Assembly: GCA_044228285.1 (NCBI GenBank)
Contig: JBGAVD010000004.1
Location: forward strand, 372,001 to 436,000
Reading direction: 5' to 3'
DNA length: 64,000 nucleotides
DNA from: JBBATK01 sp044228285
GTDB taxonomy: Bacteria > Bacteroidota > Ignavibacteria > Kapaibacteriales > NICIL-2
Part shown: one piece after another, positions 17,969 to 26,604 of the stretch
How positions within the stretch are numbered: the stretch's first letter is position 1
How the letters are laid out: each line of letters begins with the position of its first letter
Notes under the pieces: model-generated
Seen by the model: the letters and a program-made list of their open reading frames with translations, nothing else
Database searches by the model: none
What the model was told of the DNA's origin: nothing
Made by a program: the position numbers and the translations under genes

Positions 17969-19021
17969 CTAAGGGGCTTTGAAGACTAGACTGGCAATGG
18001 ACCGCTTAAAAAGCGGAAGAAAGGCGTCAAACTCCTTTGCGGGCGCTTCGTAGACAATTGTGCAGATATTGTCGTCGAATGAGGTGGTTATAACGCAGCT
18101 TTTCAATCGATAACTGTCTTTGGACAACTGCAGGTCCATGATGCGTTGATGGAGCGTCCGATCTTTAACTGTCACAGCATCGTTTGACAGTTCCTTGTGA
18201 TAGAAATAGTTATCGTAACCTCTGACGCCCAGAGCGCCCTTATCGTAAAAAGCCTCCCAAACACCTGCTACGAACTCAGGGTCTTTACCTTCAAGACCCG
18301 GGACTGTTTTTGAGATTCTACGTATGAAGGTAACCGTGCAACCCAAAGTAAACATGTCGCTTTCCTTTTCCACTTTCTCAGCCGAGATGAACATCTGCAT
18401 GACTTTATCGTCATCGGTTGTTTTAATGTGCCACTCTTTTGGTAGGTCAATACTCAGTATCCCTTTCTTATCGCGAAAGGTCTTCAAAGCGGCTTTAGGA
18501 TTTCTATGGCCGAGTGTATATAGTATAAAGTCAACTTTCTCACTCACAAAGCTATCCAGTTTGGCTCGACGACATTGCATTGCGTCCTCATACGCAGCAG
18601 CACGATTATCGAGCTTAATGTTACATACGCTTCGATTGTAATACACCATAGGGTTCGAGCTGTCGCGCGCGATGTAAGCGCTCAGACATTCAATTGCCAT
18701 CGGGTACTGTCCTAAGGTGCCATACAGCTCTGCGAGGGCTTCATAGGTATTCAAAGAATTTGGATACAAACGTCGGACTGCATTGTAGTAGTACAAAGAC
18801 GAATCGTGTTCACCAAGAGCTCTATAGCTGAATCCAACATTGTAGAGTGCATCCTCGTTCGTTGAATCTGTACGAAGTAGCGTTGTATAGATATCGATAG
18901 CTTCATGGTATTTATTCTCTTGAAGAAGCTGATATGCTTTGGTAAGGCGTTCATCGCCAGCATGAAGATTCTGGAAAAGTAGTCCGAAGGAAAGAATGAG
19001 AAGAGAGAAAGTACGGCGCAT
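17969..19021 (-). CDS. Exported tetratricopeptide-repeat protein
   Basis: A 350-residue protein with a signal peptide (RRTFSLLILSFGLLFQNLHAG). Residues 24-150 contain about four TPR units (AYQLLQENKYHEAIDIYTTL, ALYNVGFSYRALGEHDSSLYYY and following). The C-terminal 190 residues form a separate mixed domain with no motif I recognise. TPR proteins of this type scaffold envelope complexes; the partner is unknown. The ATG at 19021 is chosen because it begins the signal peptide; the frame extends upstream to 19060. The DUF4180 gene follows after 28 bases. Confidence 0.7.
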   Translation of the reverse strand: MRRTFSLLILSFGLLFQNLHAGDERLTKAYQLLQENKYHEAIDIYTTLLRTDSTNEDALYNVGFSYRALGEHDSSLYYYNAVRRLYPNSLNTYEALAELYGTLGQYPMAIECLSAYIARDSSNPMVYYNRSVCNIKLDNRAAAYEDAMQCRRAKLDSFVSEKVDFILYTLGHRNPKAALKTFRDKKGILSIDLPKEWHIKTTDDDKVMQMFISAEKVEKESDMFTLGCTVTFIRRISKTVPGLEGKDPEFVAGVWEAFYDKGALGVRGYDNYFYHKELSNDAVTVKDRTLHQRIMDLQLSKDSYRLKSCVITTSFDDNICTIVYEAPAKEFDAFLPLFKRSIASLVFKAP

Positions 19022-19685
19022 GTGTTTCGTGGTAACAATGGTAAAAGCAGGGTGATGCAATTATACGAGGAAAAAGGGAAGGGGATTGCCGTGTTTAGAG
19101 TTGAGGATGCACTACTGTGGAATGAATCAAGACTATTGGATAAAGCTGACGTCAACACCTGAATCACTGTTCATACATAGGTACTTCCTGAAGTTGCAAT
19201 TGTAGCAGCTGTCTGTTTGTGCATGCTCTCGTGATTGCTTTGGCTTGTGCAAGTTCATCTTCATTGTTTACAACGATTAGTAAGGTAAAGAAGTTCACTA
19301 AAAATTGAACAATGCTCTACGCTGAAGAGTGAAAATTGAGTTGACCTGAAAAAGTGGAATCGTGAGGAAGTTGATAGACTATAGTTATACCCACTACATT
19401 GAGCAGACTAGCTTTGCGAGAGAACAACTCAAAACCTTGTCTTCATGTTTTTGGCGAGACGTATAAGTAGGTGGCCTTGTCGCACAGCATTCTGGCGTAC
19501 TTAACAGAGGCAATCTTGTCGATACATCGAGTTCTACTACTATGGGTAAAGAAAGAACAGCATGTTTGGCAATAACAATCCGCAGGAGTCAGAACACAAA
19601 ATAGCATTGTCCATAATAGATCGCCAATGTTTGATAAGGTCAGCCACGACGAACTAGAATGACATCGATCCATGACGCCGTTCGA
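19022..19685. other. Gene-poor stretch, nothing recognised
   Basis: About 660 bases between the TPR gene and the lipoprotein gene on the minus strand. The only frame of note (19443-19673 minus) has no ribosome-binding site or family signature. No RNA gene, terminator or repeat was identified; the promoter of the TPR gene must lie near 19030-19100, where CAATTATA (19056-19063, the complement of a near TAnnTTTG box) is a weak candidate. Confidence 0.4.
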
Positions 19686-20849
19686 CTAGCGTAGGTAGTC
19701 GCGCTTTTCAGGATCGCCAGCGAAGCGAGTGAGATTTTCAGTTATGTTAAGATCTTCGCCCTTGAATCTGCCAACTTTATTGTACTCCAAAACAACATCA
19801 CTGAAATACCCAGATCGCACTGTTGAACAAGCTGCCCAAGCATGATCGGCAATCATGTGTAGGCGTGGATTCTTGTTATAAGAACGCACGCAGTTATTCA
19901 GTAAGGACTTCGACGCAGGGCTTGGAATCATCGATAATGCGTAAAGGCAATATCTAAGCATACTGCTTGCTCCTCTCAATGCAGGCAATCGTTCTCGAAA
20001 ATCACCGTGAATCTTCGCATTATGATATTCTCTTTCTCTTTGAGTATAAAGAGCAATGGATGAGCGGCAAAGCGATAGCAGCAAAGAATCCGAACCTGGT
20101 AACCTGTTATAGCCAAGATCAAAGAGGACTGACGTTTGCTCCTCCGTTGCGTCAGTACTATCTATTGTGCCACCTAATATCTGGCATACGATAGTATTCA
20201 GCACTGTCGTATCATCGGGTCTATTGAATCGCAGAAGGCAGCCAAAGTACGGACTCCCTGGTTTTGCAATTGCGCGTTGTCGGACGCTGTCATAGAACTG
20301 AGGATTGGTATCTATACCACGAACATAGGCTCTGACATCTGGATCATCCTCGAGACTTGTGCTGTTGTTGCGGGCGAGAAAAGTACTGTCAAGTTCATAG
20401 AGTTGTTGCATCGTAAAATGAGGGGTTGATCGTGCTTTGCGAAAGTAGGTAATGCTGTGTAGGGTCTTGTGCGCAACCGTTGAGCGCTCGTTATCCCATT
20501 CACTGCGAAGTACGCTAAAGGATGCAGTATCTCGTAAACCCAGGCGTATGTATGTCATCATGTCAGTGGAGTTACGCCGAATAAGCTCATGGATAGCCAT
20601 GGCTCGTAGTGCTGGATTGTCGCATTCTGCGGCTTCACGAAGTAATGTATCACTTAACGAGTCTAAGGGTGGCCTCTCCAGAGGACGTTGCAGTATTGCG
20701 TCGTCTGTGTGATAGAACCATGAATGAATTTGGAGTTTGTCGAATGCAACGACATGAGTTCGCTTAACACTTGGTTGGCAAGAGAGCACAAAAAGGCATC
20801 CCAGGAGCAGTAGCAACTTTAAGTATGATGTTGAAAGAGCTTTTTGCAT
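19686..20849 (-). CDS. Hypothetical lipoprotein
   Basis: A 387-residue protein I do not recognise. It begins with a lipoprotein signal peptide: hydrophobic KLLLLLGCLFVLSC with the lipidation Cys in LFVLSC. The mature part is helical and rich in short paired helices (LLREAAECDNPALRAMAIHELI), which recalls HEAT-like repeats, but no repeat family was assigned. Start at the ATG 20849; the sequence TAGTTTCG on the minus strand at 20867-20860 is a possible promoter box just upstream. The 69-bp repeat array lies immediately upstream of it. Confidence 0.6.
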   Translation of the reverse strand: MQKALSTSYLKLLLLLGCLFVLSCQPSVKRTHVVAFDKLQIHSWFYHTDDAILQRPLERPPLDSLSDTLLREAAECDNPALRAMAIHELIRRNSTDMMTYIRLGLRDTASFSVLRSEWDNERSTVAHKTLHSITYFRKARSTPHFTMQQLYELDSTFLARNNSTSLEDDPDVRAYVRGIDTNPQFYDSVRQRAIAKPGSPYFGCLLRFNRPDDTTVLNTIVCQILGGTIDSTDATEEQTSVLFDLGYNRLPGSDSLLLSLCRSSIALYTQREREYHNAKIHGDFRERLPALRGASSMLRYCLYALSMIPSPASKSLLNNCVRSYNKNPRLHMIADHAWAACSTVRSGYFSDVVLEYNKVGRFKGEDLNITENLTRFAGDPEKRDYLR

Positions 20850-21042
20850 AACGTTCAATCGAAACTATCAAGATGGGCTTGATAAGTAATATAAGTATCG
20901 CCAGACTATGACCTTTCGCGCCCAGTTCATTGTCAAGCAGATGAGTTCATGTTGTGTAGAAGCATCAATGTTACACTTGGCACGTACTCGTAAATCGGAC
21001 TGTAGTAGTAGAGACGCCGTTAGATCTAACGGCATGATGGAC

Positions 21043-21663
21043 CCTATCCACGGCGTTGCACTGGGCTGGTATGTGGTGCCCCTTCTGGGCACTTCTTATG
21101 AGGTATTCGTGTTTACCCAGGGCTTTGCCCTGGGCTGGTATGCGGTGCGCCTTCAGCGCACTTCTTGTTAGGTATTCGTGTTTACCCAGGGCTTTGCCCT
21201 GGGCTGGTATGCGGTGCGCCTTCAGCGCACTTCTTCTTAGGTGTTCGTGTTTACCCAGGGCGTTGCCCTGGGCTGGTATGTGGTGCGCCTTCAGCGCACT
21301 TCTTGTGAGGTATTCGTGTTTACCCAGGGCTTTGCCCTGGGCTGGTATGTGGTGCCCCTTCAGGGCACTTCTTGTGAGGTATTCGTGTTTACCCAGGGCT
21401 TTGCCCTGGGCGGGTATGTGGTGCCCCTTCAGGGCACATCTTGCTAGGTGTTCGTGTTTACCCAGGGCTTTGCCCTGGGCTGGTATGTGGTGCCCCTTCA
21501 GGGCACTTCTCGTTAGGTATTCGTGTTTACCCAGGGCTTTGCCCTGGGCTGGTATGTGGTGCCCCTTCAGGGCACTTCTTGTTAGGTATTCGTGTTTACC
21601 CAGGGCTTTGCCCTGGGCTGGTATGTGGTGCGCCTACAGCGTACTTTCTTGTAGGGGAATGTT
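21043..21663. repeat. 69-bp tandem repeat with paired hairpins (about nine units)
   Basis: TTTACCC occurs at 21112, 21181, 21250, 21319, 21388, 21457, 21526 and 21595, an exact 69-base period, with a partial unit before the first. Each unit holds two perfect hairpins: CCCAGGGC-TTT-GCCCTGGG, then GTGCCC-CTTCA-GGGCAC. In three units the second hairpin is GTGCGC-CTTCA-GCGCAC, so both arms changed together. Because 69 is divisible by three, all frames stay open and a 274-codon shadow frame runs through the array. A degenerate unit follows at 21682-21735. Similar repeats are scattered in Bacteroidota genomes. Confidence 0.95.
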
Positions 21664-21763
21664 GCGGTTGTTCTCTCGTTGTTACCCAGGGCTTCGCACT
21701 GGGCTGGGTGGCGTTACCGTCGAAGCACTTTATAGATTGAAAGAACTGAATGTGAAACGTTTA

Positions 21764-21815
21764 GTTGTACCCCAACGGGGTACCGCATACCAGCCCAGGG
21801 TGCAACCCTGGGTTG
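21764..21815 (-). repeat. Inverted single copy of the 69-bp repeat module
   Basis: A single module in the opposite orientation to the array. On the minus strand it reads a CCCAGGGT-TGC-ACCCTGGG hairpin, then CTGGTATGCG, then a GTACCCC-GTT-GGGGTAC hairpin. The two-hairpin order and linker are kept although the hairpin sequences differ from the array. Confidence 0.85.
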
Positions 21816-21878
21816 ATATCGTGTCACATGAAGGCGTGTATGTATTCTCCCACCCGCGAACGCGAAGCGTGAGCGTAT

Positions 21879-21910
21879 AAAAAAAGTCTCCTGAGAACAT
21901 CAGGAGACTT
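21879..21910 (-). terminator. Terminator of the kor operon
   Basis: Reading on the minus strand, an 11-bp perfect stem (arms 21900-21910 and 21884-21894) with a five-base loop, then seven T residues (21885-21879). It starts 32 bases after the korB stop codon. Confidence 0.85.
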
Positions 21911-21941
21911 GCAATAAACATATCACATTAAGCGAGTGGTC

Positions 21942-22979
21942 TTAAGCAATTTCCCAGGTCTTGTCGCCTGAGAGGATCTTTTGCAACGGCGTTTTACCCT
22001 TCTTTGCAACGATCGCATCGATTTGCTCTGACATTTCATCTTCGTAGCAAGCGCGGTCTTCAACATAGAACACTCCGAAAGGACGAGGGAAGTGTGCGCC
22101 GAATTCGTGGTCGTCTACGAGACGAGACAAAATGTTTGCTTTGGTTTTCTCGCGCTCGTCGTGAATCCAGAGATCGTTGACGGAAACTCCGCTGGTGTTG
22201 AGATCTACGAGAACTGGCTTGAAACCGTCGAGCTTGATGCCTTTGTCTTTGTTTGTCCCAAAGACCAATGGCTGACCGTGCTCAACGAAGATTGCCTGTT
22301 CTGGTTTGGATTCTTTTTCTGTGAAGATCTCGAAGGTGCCGTCGTTGAACACGGGACAGTTTGTGTAGATCTCTAAGAAACTTGTGCCTTTGTGATCAAA
22401 CGCACGACGAATCATGGCTTGTTGGTGGCGAACATCACGATCCATTGAACGTGCTACGAAGGTTGCCTTTGCGCCCAGCGCTAACTCTGCTGGAATGAAT
22501 GGTGCTTCGATAGTACCGTATGGAGTGGACTTTGTGACTTTGCCATGCTCTGATGTAGGGGAGTATTGTCCCTTTGTCAAACCATAAATCTGATTATTAA
22601 ACATCAAGTAATTGATGTCCAGGTTTCGGCGCATTAAGTGAATGAAGTGATTGCCACCGATGGCGAGGGAGTCACCGTCACCGCTGACCAACCAAACGGA
22701 GAGGTTTGGGTTGGATGACTTAACGCCGGACGCAATAGCTGCTGCACGACCGTGGATGCTGTGCATGCCATAGGTGTCCATGTAATAGCTAAAGCGTGAG
22801 GAACAGCCGATACCAGAGATGAAGACGTAGTCCTCTTTCTTCACTGGAAGATCGGGGAATACGGTTTGAACTTGTTTAAGAATGGAGTAGTCTCCGCAGC
22901 CCGGACACCACTTCACTTCTTGGTTGGAGGTAAAATCCTTAGCCGTCAATTGTGGCAGAGGTAATACAGTTGTGTCCAT
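21942..22979 (-). CDS. korB: 2-oxoacid:ferredoxin oxidoreductase, beta subunit
   Basis: Thiamine-diphosphate subunit of the enzyme that oxidatively decarboxylates 2-oxoglutarate (or runs it in reverse) with ferredoxin. 345 residues. The ThDP/Mg motif is GDGDSLAIGGN (100-110) with NNQIYGLTKGQ after it. Four cysteines that would hold the [4Fe-4S] cluster are C25 and C28 (KWCPGCGDY), C59 and C208. There is no fused ferredoxin domain. The gene starts 3 bases after korA. 2-oxoglutarate is the usual substrate for this AB form; pyruvate or other 2-oxoacids cannot be excluded. Confidence 0.92.
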   Translation of the reverse strand: MDTTVLPLPQLTAKDFTSNQEVKWCPGCGDYSILKQVQTVFPDLPVKKEDYVFISGIGCSSRFSYYMDTYGMHSIHGRAAAIASGVKSSNPNLSVWLVSGDGDSLAIGGNHFIHLMRRNLDINYLMFNNQIYGLTKGQYSPTSEHGKVTKSTPYGTIEAPFIPAELALGAKATFVARSMDRDVRHQQAMIRRAFDHKGTSFLEIYTNCPVFNDGTFEIFTEKESKPEQAIFVEHGQPLVFGTNKDKGIKLDGFKPVLVDLNTSGVSVNDLWIHDEREKTKANILSRLVDDHEFGAHFPRPFGVFYVEDRACYEDEMSEQIDAIVAKKGKTPLQKILSGDKTWEIA

Positions 22980-22982
22980 GGT

Positions 22983-24869
22983 TTATTTCTTTAATAGTTC
23001 GTAGACTTTTTGTTTGATTTCGTCGGTCGTAAATGGTAAGCCCATGGTTTTGTGTAAACCAATAGCTGGAATCATGTACTTGCTGCGAATGAGGTGAATG
23101 AGTTGTCCGTTATTGATTTCCGGAATCATGACCTGATCAAAATTATGGAGCAATTCTCCGAGATTCTTAGGGAATGGATTCAAGTGACGTATATGTATAT
23201 GCGCCACATCAAAACCTTCAGCTAACAATTGATTCATTGCTGTTTTGATAGTGCCATAGGTTGAACCCCATCCTAGGATGGCAAGCTTTGCTTTCTCATT
23301 ACCGCTATCAATCTTCTGAAGTGGTATGCAATCGGCAATCTTGTCAACTTTTGCCTGACGCGTATGAACCATGTGTTGGTGATTCGCAGGATCGTACGAA
23401 ACATCACCAGTAATGTCTTTCTTTTCCAATCCACCAATACGATGCTCTAAACCAACCGTGCCCGGTTTTACCCATGGACGTACCAACAAATCATTGCGCT
23501 CGTACGGATGAAACTCTGCGCCATTGAGCTCTGAGGCTTGCATGAAGTGCGCATTGATTGGAGGCAGTTCGCTAACAGTAGGGAACTTCCATGGCTCTGA
23601 ACCGTTTGCCACGTAGCCGTCGGTCAAACAGATGACCGGTACCATGTGCTCGATCGAGAGCTTGGCTGCTTCATAAACAGTGTCAAAGCAGTCGGAAGGT
23701 GATGCCGCTGCGACAACTGGCAGAGGCGCCTCACCGTGACGACCATAGAGGGCTTGCATTAGATCTGCTTGCTCTGTTTTTGTTGGCAATCCCGTCGATG
23801 GACCACCGCGCTGAACATTGACAACCACCAGAGGAATCTCGAGCATGAGGGCTAAGCCAAGGGCTTCAGCCTTTAGCGACATCCCAGGACCTGAAGTTGT
23901 TGTGACCGCTAGCTTACCTGTATAGGATGCGCCAATGGCAGAACATACTCCAGCAATTTCGTCTTCCGCTTGGAAAGTACGAACGTCATTGGATTTGTAC
24001 TTCGACAACTCGTGGAGAATATCGCTCGCTGGCGTAATAGGGTATGAACCCAAAAACAAGGTTAAGCCAGCTTGCTCCGCAGCAGCAATCAAGCCGATAG
24101 CTACGGCATGATTACCAGTGATATTGCGATAGGTACCAGGAGCGAGTTTTGCAGCCGCTACTTTGAAGCGATTGGTGAACACTTCCGTGTTGTCGCCAAA
24201 GTTCCAACCAGCCTGCAATGTCTTGACGTTCGCTGCAGCAATATCTGGCTTCTTCGCAAACTTCTCATTCAAGAAGTGAATGGTGTAGTCTAGGCTGCGA
24301 TCGAACATCCAAAAGATGAGACCAAGCACAAACATGTTCTTTGCGCGCTCGATTTCCTTGAGACTGAGTCCGCTGCCCTTAAGAGTTTCACGTGTGAGTT
24401 TAGTGATATCAACATTGACAACACGGAAGTTGTCAAGGCTGCCGTCTTCCAAAGGATTCACGCCATCAGGATACTGAGCGAGTTTGAGATTCTTCTTATC
24501 AAAGCCTGCAGAATTCGTAATGATAATTCCACCAGGTTTCAAGCGCTTGAGGTCACCCTTCAATGCCGCTGCATTCATAGCGCAGAGCACGTCATAGTTG
24601 TCGCCAGGAGTGCTGACTTCCGAACTGCCGAACTGCACTTGAAAACCAGAAACGCCAGCGAGGGTGCCGATTGGGGCACGGATCTCAGCTGGGAAGTCAG
24701 GGAAGGTACAAAGGTCATTTCCAAAATAGGCGGCAGCGTCCGAGAACTGCATTCCCGTCAACTGCATACCATCGCCAGAATCGCCAGAGAAGCGTACTAC
24801 GACGCTCTCGCTATTCAGCATAGGTATCGACTTTTTCGCCGTTGCAAGAGGTTCTGCTTGAGGTTCCAT
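22983..24869 (-). CDS. korA: 2-oxoacid:ferredoxin oxidoreductase, gamma-alpha fusion
   Basis: A 628-residue fused subunit. Residues 20-215 are the gamma domain (FSGDSGDGMQLTG, TFPDFPAEIRAPIGT, the CoA-related region). Residues 250-628 are the alpha domain, with TYRNITGNHAVAIGLIAAAE, GSYPITPASDILHEL, FQAEDEIAGVCSAIGASYTG, TTTSGPGMSLKAEALGLA and NVQRGGPSTGLPTKTEQADL. This architecture is typical of aerobic and microaerobic KorA. It is the first gene of a two-gene operon. It sits divergent from nuoA with about 210 bases between, tying ferredoxin supply to complex I by position. Confidence 0.93.
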   Translation of the reverse strand: MEPQAEPLATAKKSIPMLNSESVVVRFSGDSGDGMQLTGMQFSDAAAYFGNDLCTFPDFPAEIRAPIGTLAGVSGFQVQFGSSEVSTPGDNYDVLCAMNAAALKGDLKRLKPGGIIITNSAGFDKKNLKLAQYPDGVNPLEDGSLDNFRVVNVDITKLTRETLKGSGLSLKEIERAKNMFVLGLIFWMFDRSLDYTIHFLNEKFAKKPDIAAANVKTLQAGWNFGDNTEVFTNRFKVAAAKLAPGTYRNITGNHAVAIGLIAAAEQAGLTLFLGSYPITPASDILHELSKYKSNDVRTFQAEDEIAGVCSAIGASYTGKLAVTTTSGPGMSLKAEALGLALMLEIPLVVVNVQRGGPSTGLPTKTEQADLMQALYGRHGEAPLPVVAAASPSDCFDTVYEAAKLSIEHMVPVICLTDGYVANGSEPWKFPTVSELPPINAHFMQASELNGAEFHPYERNDLLVRPWVKPGTVGLEHRIGGLEKKDITGDVSYDPANHQHMVHTRQAKVDKIADCIPLQKIDSGNEKAKLAILGWGSTYGTIKTAMNQLLAEGFDVAHIHIRHLNPFPKNLGELLHNFDQVMIPEINNGQLIHLIRSKYMIPAIGLHKTMGLPFTTDEIKQKVYELLKK

Positions 24870-24955
24870 TCGATTGAGATGTACAATAGTGAATGTGTTT
24901 AGAATTGCTAAACAACTATCGAGCCCAAAGCTTGCAGCTGCTTAGAAATACCCTG

Positions 24956-24963
24956 CAAAGATA
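24956..24963 (-). promoter_or_regulatory. Promoter box of korAB
   Basis: On the minus strand TATCTTTG, an exact TAnnTTTG match, 87 bases upstream of the korA ATG. No good -33 TTTG at the usual distance. It faces away from the candidate nuoA promoter box 31 bases away. Confidence 0.45.
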
Positions 24964-24993
24964 TGTAAAAAGGAATTGAGGACGATTATGTAT

Positions 24994-25001
24994 TAAATTT
25001 C
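24994..25001 (+). promoter_or_regulatory. Candidate promoter box of the nuo operon
   Basis: TAAATTTC followed by G, one mismatch from TAnnTTTG, 81 bases before the nuoA ATG. It is the best candidate in the korA-nuoA divergent gap for transcription of the 11-gene operon. Confidence 0.4.
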
Positions 25002-25081
25002 GTATCTTCGAAAAAGTAGTTCCGGCGCGTCTTCGTTTTCACGAGATTTGCGCATACGACAATCGATGCAGCGGGGAATCC

Positions 25082-25432
25082 ATGGAGAGTGAAGAACTAA
25101 TCCTCTTTTTTATCAGTGGTATCGTTATGGTAGCGGGCGGCATGGCCGTTTCCCACCTTCTGTCACCACACTCCAAAAACGCTCTTAAAAGCGAAACCTA
25201 CGAATGCGGTATTCCCACTCAGGGATCATCGCTGTTCCAGTTCAAAGTTGGCTATTACTTGTTTGCTATTCTCTTCCTTGTGTTCGAAGTGGAAGTGGTC
25301 TTCCTGTTTCCTTGGGCAACTGTGTTGAAGGATACTGGTATGACGGCCTTCATCGAGATTTTAGTGTTTCTTGCCATCCTTGGTATTGGCTTGCTCTACG
25401 CTTGGAAGAAGCGTGCGTTGCGCTGGCAGTAA
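25082..25432 (+). CDS. nuoA: Complex I subunit NuoA
   Basis: A 116-residue inner-membrane subunit of proton-pumping complex I, with three membrane segments (about 5-24, 56-80 and 88-108). The conserved loop YECGIPTQGSS is present, followed by FQFKVGYYLFAILFLVFEVEVVFLFPWA with the acidic residues of TM2. It is the first gene of the operon. Confidence 0.95.
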   Translation: MESEELILFFISGIVMVAGGMAVSHLLSPHSKNALKSETYECGIPTQGSSLFQFKVGYYLFAILFLVFEVEVVFLFPWATVLKDTGMTAFIEILVFLAILGIGLLYAWKKRALRWQ

Positions 25433-25554
25433 GGATAGCAACGTGAGTTGCTTAGTACTGAGTTCTCTGCCTTGAGAATTGCGACTGAGCAATCCCTTAA
25501 CGATTGATGGTTTCTTGTAGTGAATCTGCTTTACATCTACTCTAGGGTACAGGG

Positions 25555-26142
25555 ATGACAAACAATGATGCTTTCCATACCGTTCCAATCATAGAAGAGC
25601 CAATTCCTGGTGGCAACTTTTTTGTCACAAGCTTGGATGGCGTTCTGAGTTGGGCACGAGCGAACTCACTCTGGCCACTCGTGTTCGGTACGAGTTGCTG
25701 CGCAATAGAGATGATGGCTACTGGCGCTTCGCGCCATGATTGGTCACGGTTTGGTACGGAAGTAGCCCGCGCCACACCACGTCAAGCGGATCTTATCATC
25801 ATTGCTGGCACGATCGTGAACAAGATGGCACCTGTGTTACGCAGACTCTACGAGCAGATGGCAGATCCTAAGTATGTGATTGCTATGGGAGCTTGCTCGG
25901 TGTCTGGCGGACCTTTCTATTACAACTCCTATTCTGTCGTCAAAGGCGCTGATCACATCATACCTGTTGATGTATATGTTCCCGGATGCCCGCCACGACC
26001 AGAGGCTCTGCTCTACGGAGTGATGAAGCTGCAAGAAAAGATCAAGAACGGACGTGATCATGCGCACCTGGAAACCAAAGCTCCGGAGGGACCGGATCTC
26101 GACTCGATTAGTTTTCACCTACCGGTTTTGCCTCCGCTATGA
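25555..26142 (+). CDS. nuoB: Complex I subunit NuoB
   Basis: A 195-residue peripheral-arm subunit that holds cluster N2, the last iron-sulfur cluster before quinone. The four ligands are C48 and C49 (GTSCCAIEMM), C114 (MGACSVSGG) and C145 (VPGCPPRPE). It follows nuoA by 122 bases, the widest gap in the operon, and its TGA overlaps the nuoC ATG by four bases, so translation is probably coupled. Confidence 0.97.
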   Translation: MTNNDAFHTVPIIEEPIPGGNFFVTSLDGVLSWARANSLWPLVFGTSCCAIEMMATGASRHDWSRFGTEVARATPRQADLIIIAGTIVNKMAPVLRRLYEQMADPKYVIAMGACSVSGGPFYYNSYSVVKGADHIIPVDVYVPGCPPRPEALLYGVMKLQEKIKNGRDHAHLETKAPEGPDLDSISFHLPVLPPL

Positions 26143-26600
26143 GCAATGAAGAACTGAAAGAATTTGTGTCTGCACACTGCGCAGAACCAAGCTTTGAAGA
26201 GACAAGCCAGTTTCTCTGTGCCGTCGTCGCACCCGAACACCTGCTCAGAGTAGCAGATGCTTTGGCACATGATCCAAACACGCATTTTGACTATCTGTTT
26301 TGTTTAAGTGCTGTTGACTATGGTACACATTTCATGGTTGTGTATCACCTTGAGTCGACCACATTGAATCATTGCATGGTGCTAAAGGCTAAGGTCACGG
26401 ATCGAGTGAATCCTGATGTGCCGACTGTTTCGACGATCTGGCGAACTGCTGAGTTTCATGAACGTGAAGCCTATGACCTGATGGGAATACGATTCGTCGA
26501 TCATCCGGATCTGCGTCGACTGTTGTTGGATGAGGACTGGGAGGGACACCCTCTGCGCAAGGATTATAAAGACGATGCTAACATTGTACAACTCGCCTGA
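26139..26600 (+). CDS. nuoC: Complex I subunit NuoC
   Basis: A 153-residue subunit of the connecting module (30-kDa family). The signature is EREAYDLMGIRFVDHPDLRR followed by LLLDEDWEGHPLRKDY. The ATG overlaps the nuoB stop by four bases. It is a separate gene from nuoD, not fused as in E. coli. Confidence 0.95.
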   Translation: MSNEELKEFVSAHCAEPSFEETSQFLCAVVAPEHLLRVADALAHDPNTHFDYLFCLSAVDYGTHFMVVYHLESTTLNHCMVLKAKVTDRVNPDVPTVSTIWRTAEFHEREAYDLMGIRFVDHPDLRRLLLDEDWEGHPLRKDYKDDANIVQLA

Positions 26601-26604
26601 CACA

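Noticed and set aside
19443..19673. Minus-strand frame of 76 codons
   Set aside because: Cys- and Ser-rich with no start signal or known family.
21043..21663. Possible CRISPR array
   Set aside because: The whole 69-bp unit is repeated with no unique spacers, and no cas genes are present.
21056..21880. Open frame of 274 codons with repeating WAGMWCPFRALL-like units
   Set aside because: It is created by the 69-bp repeat, whose length is a multiple of three; other frames through the array are open as well, and the residues simply translate hairpin sequence.
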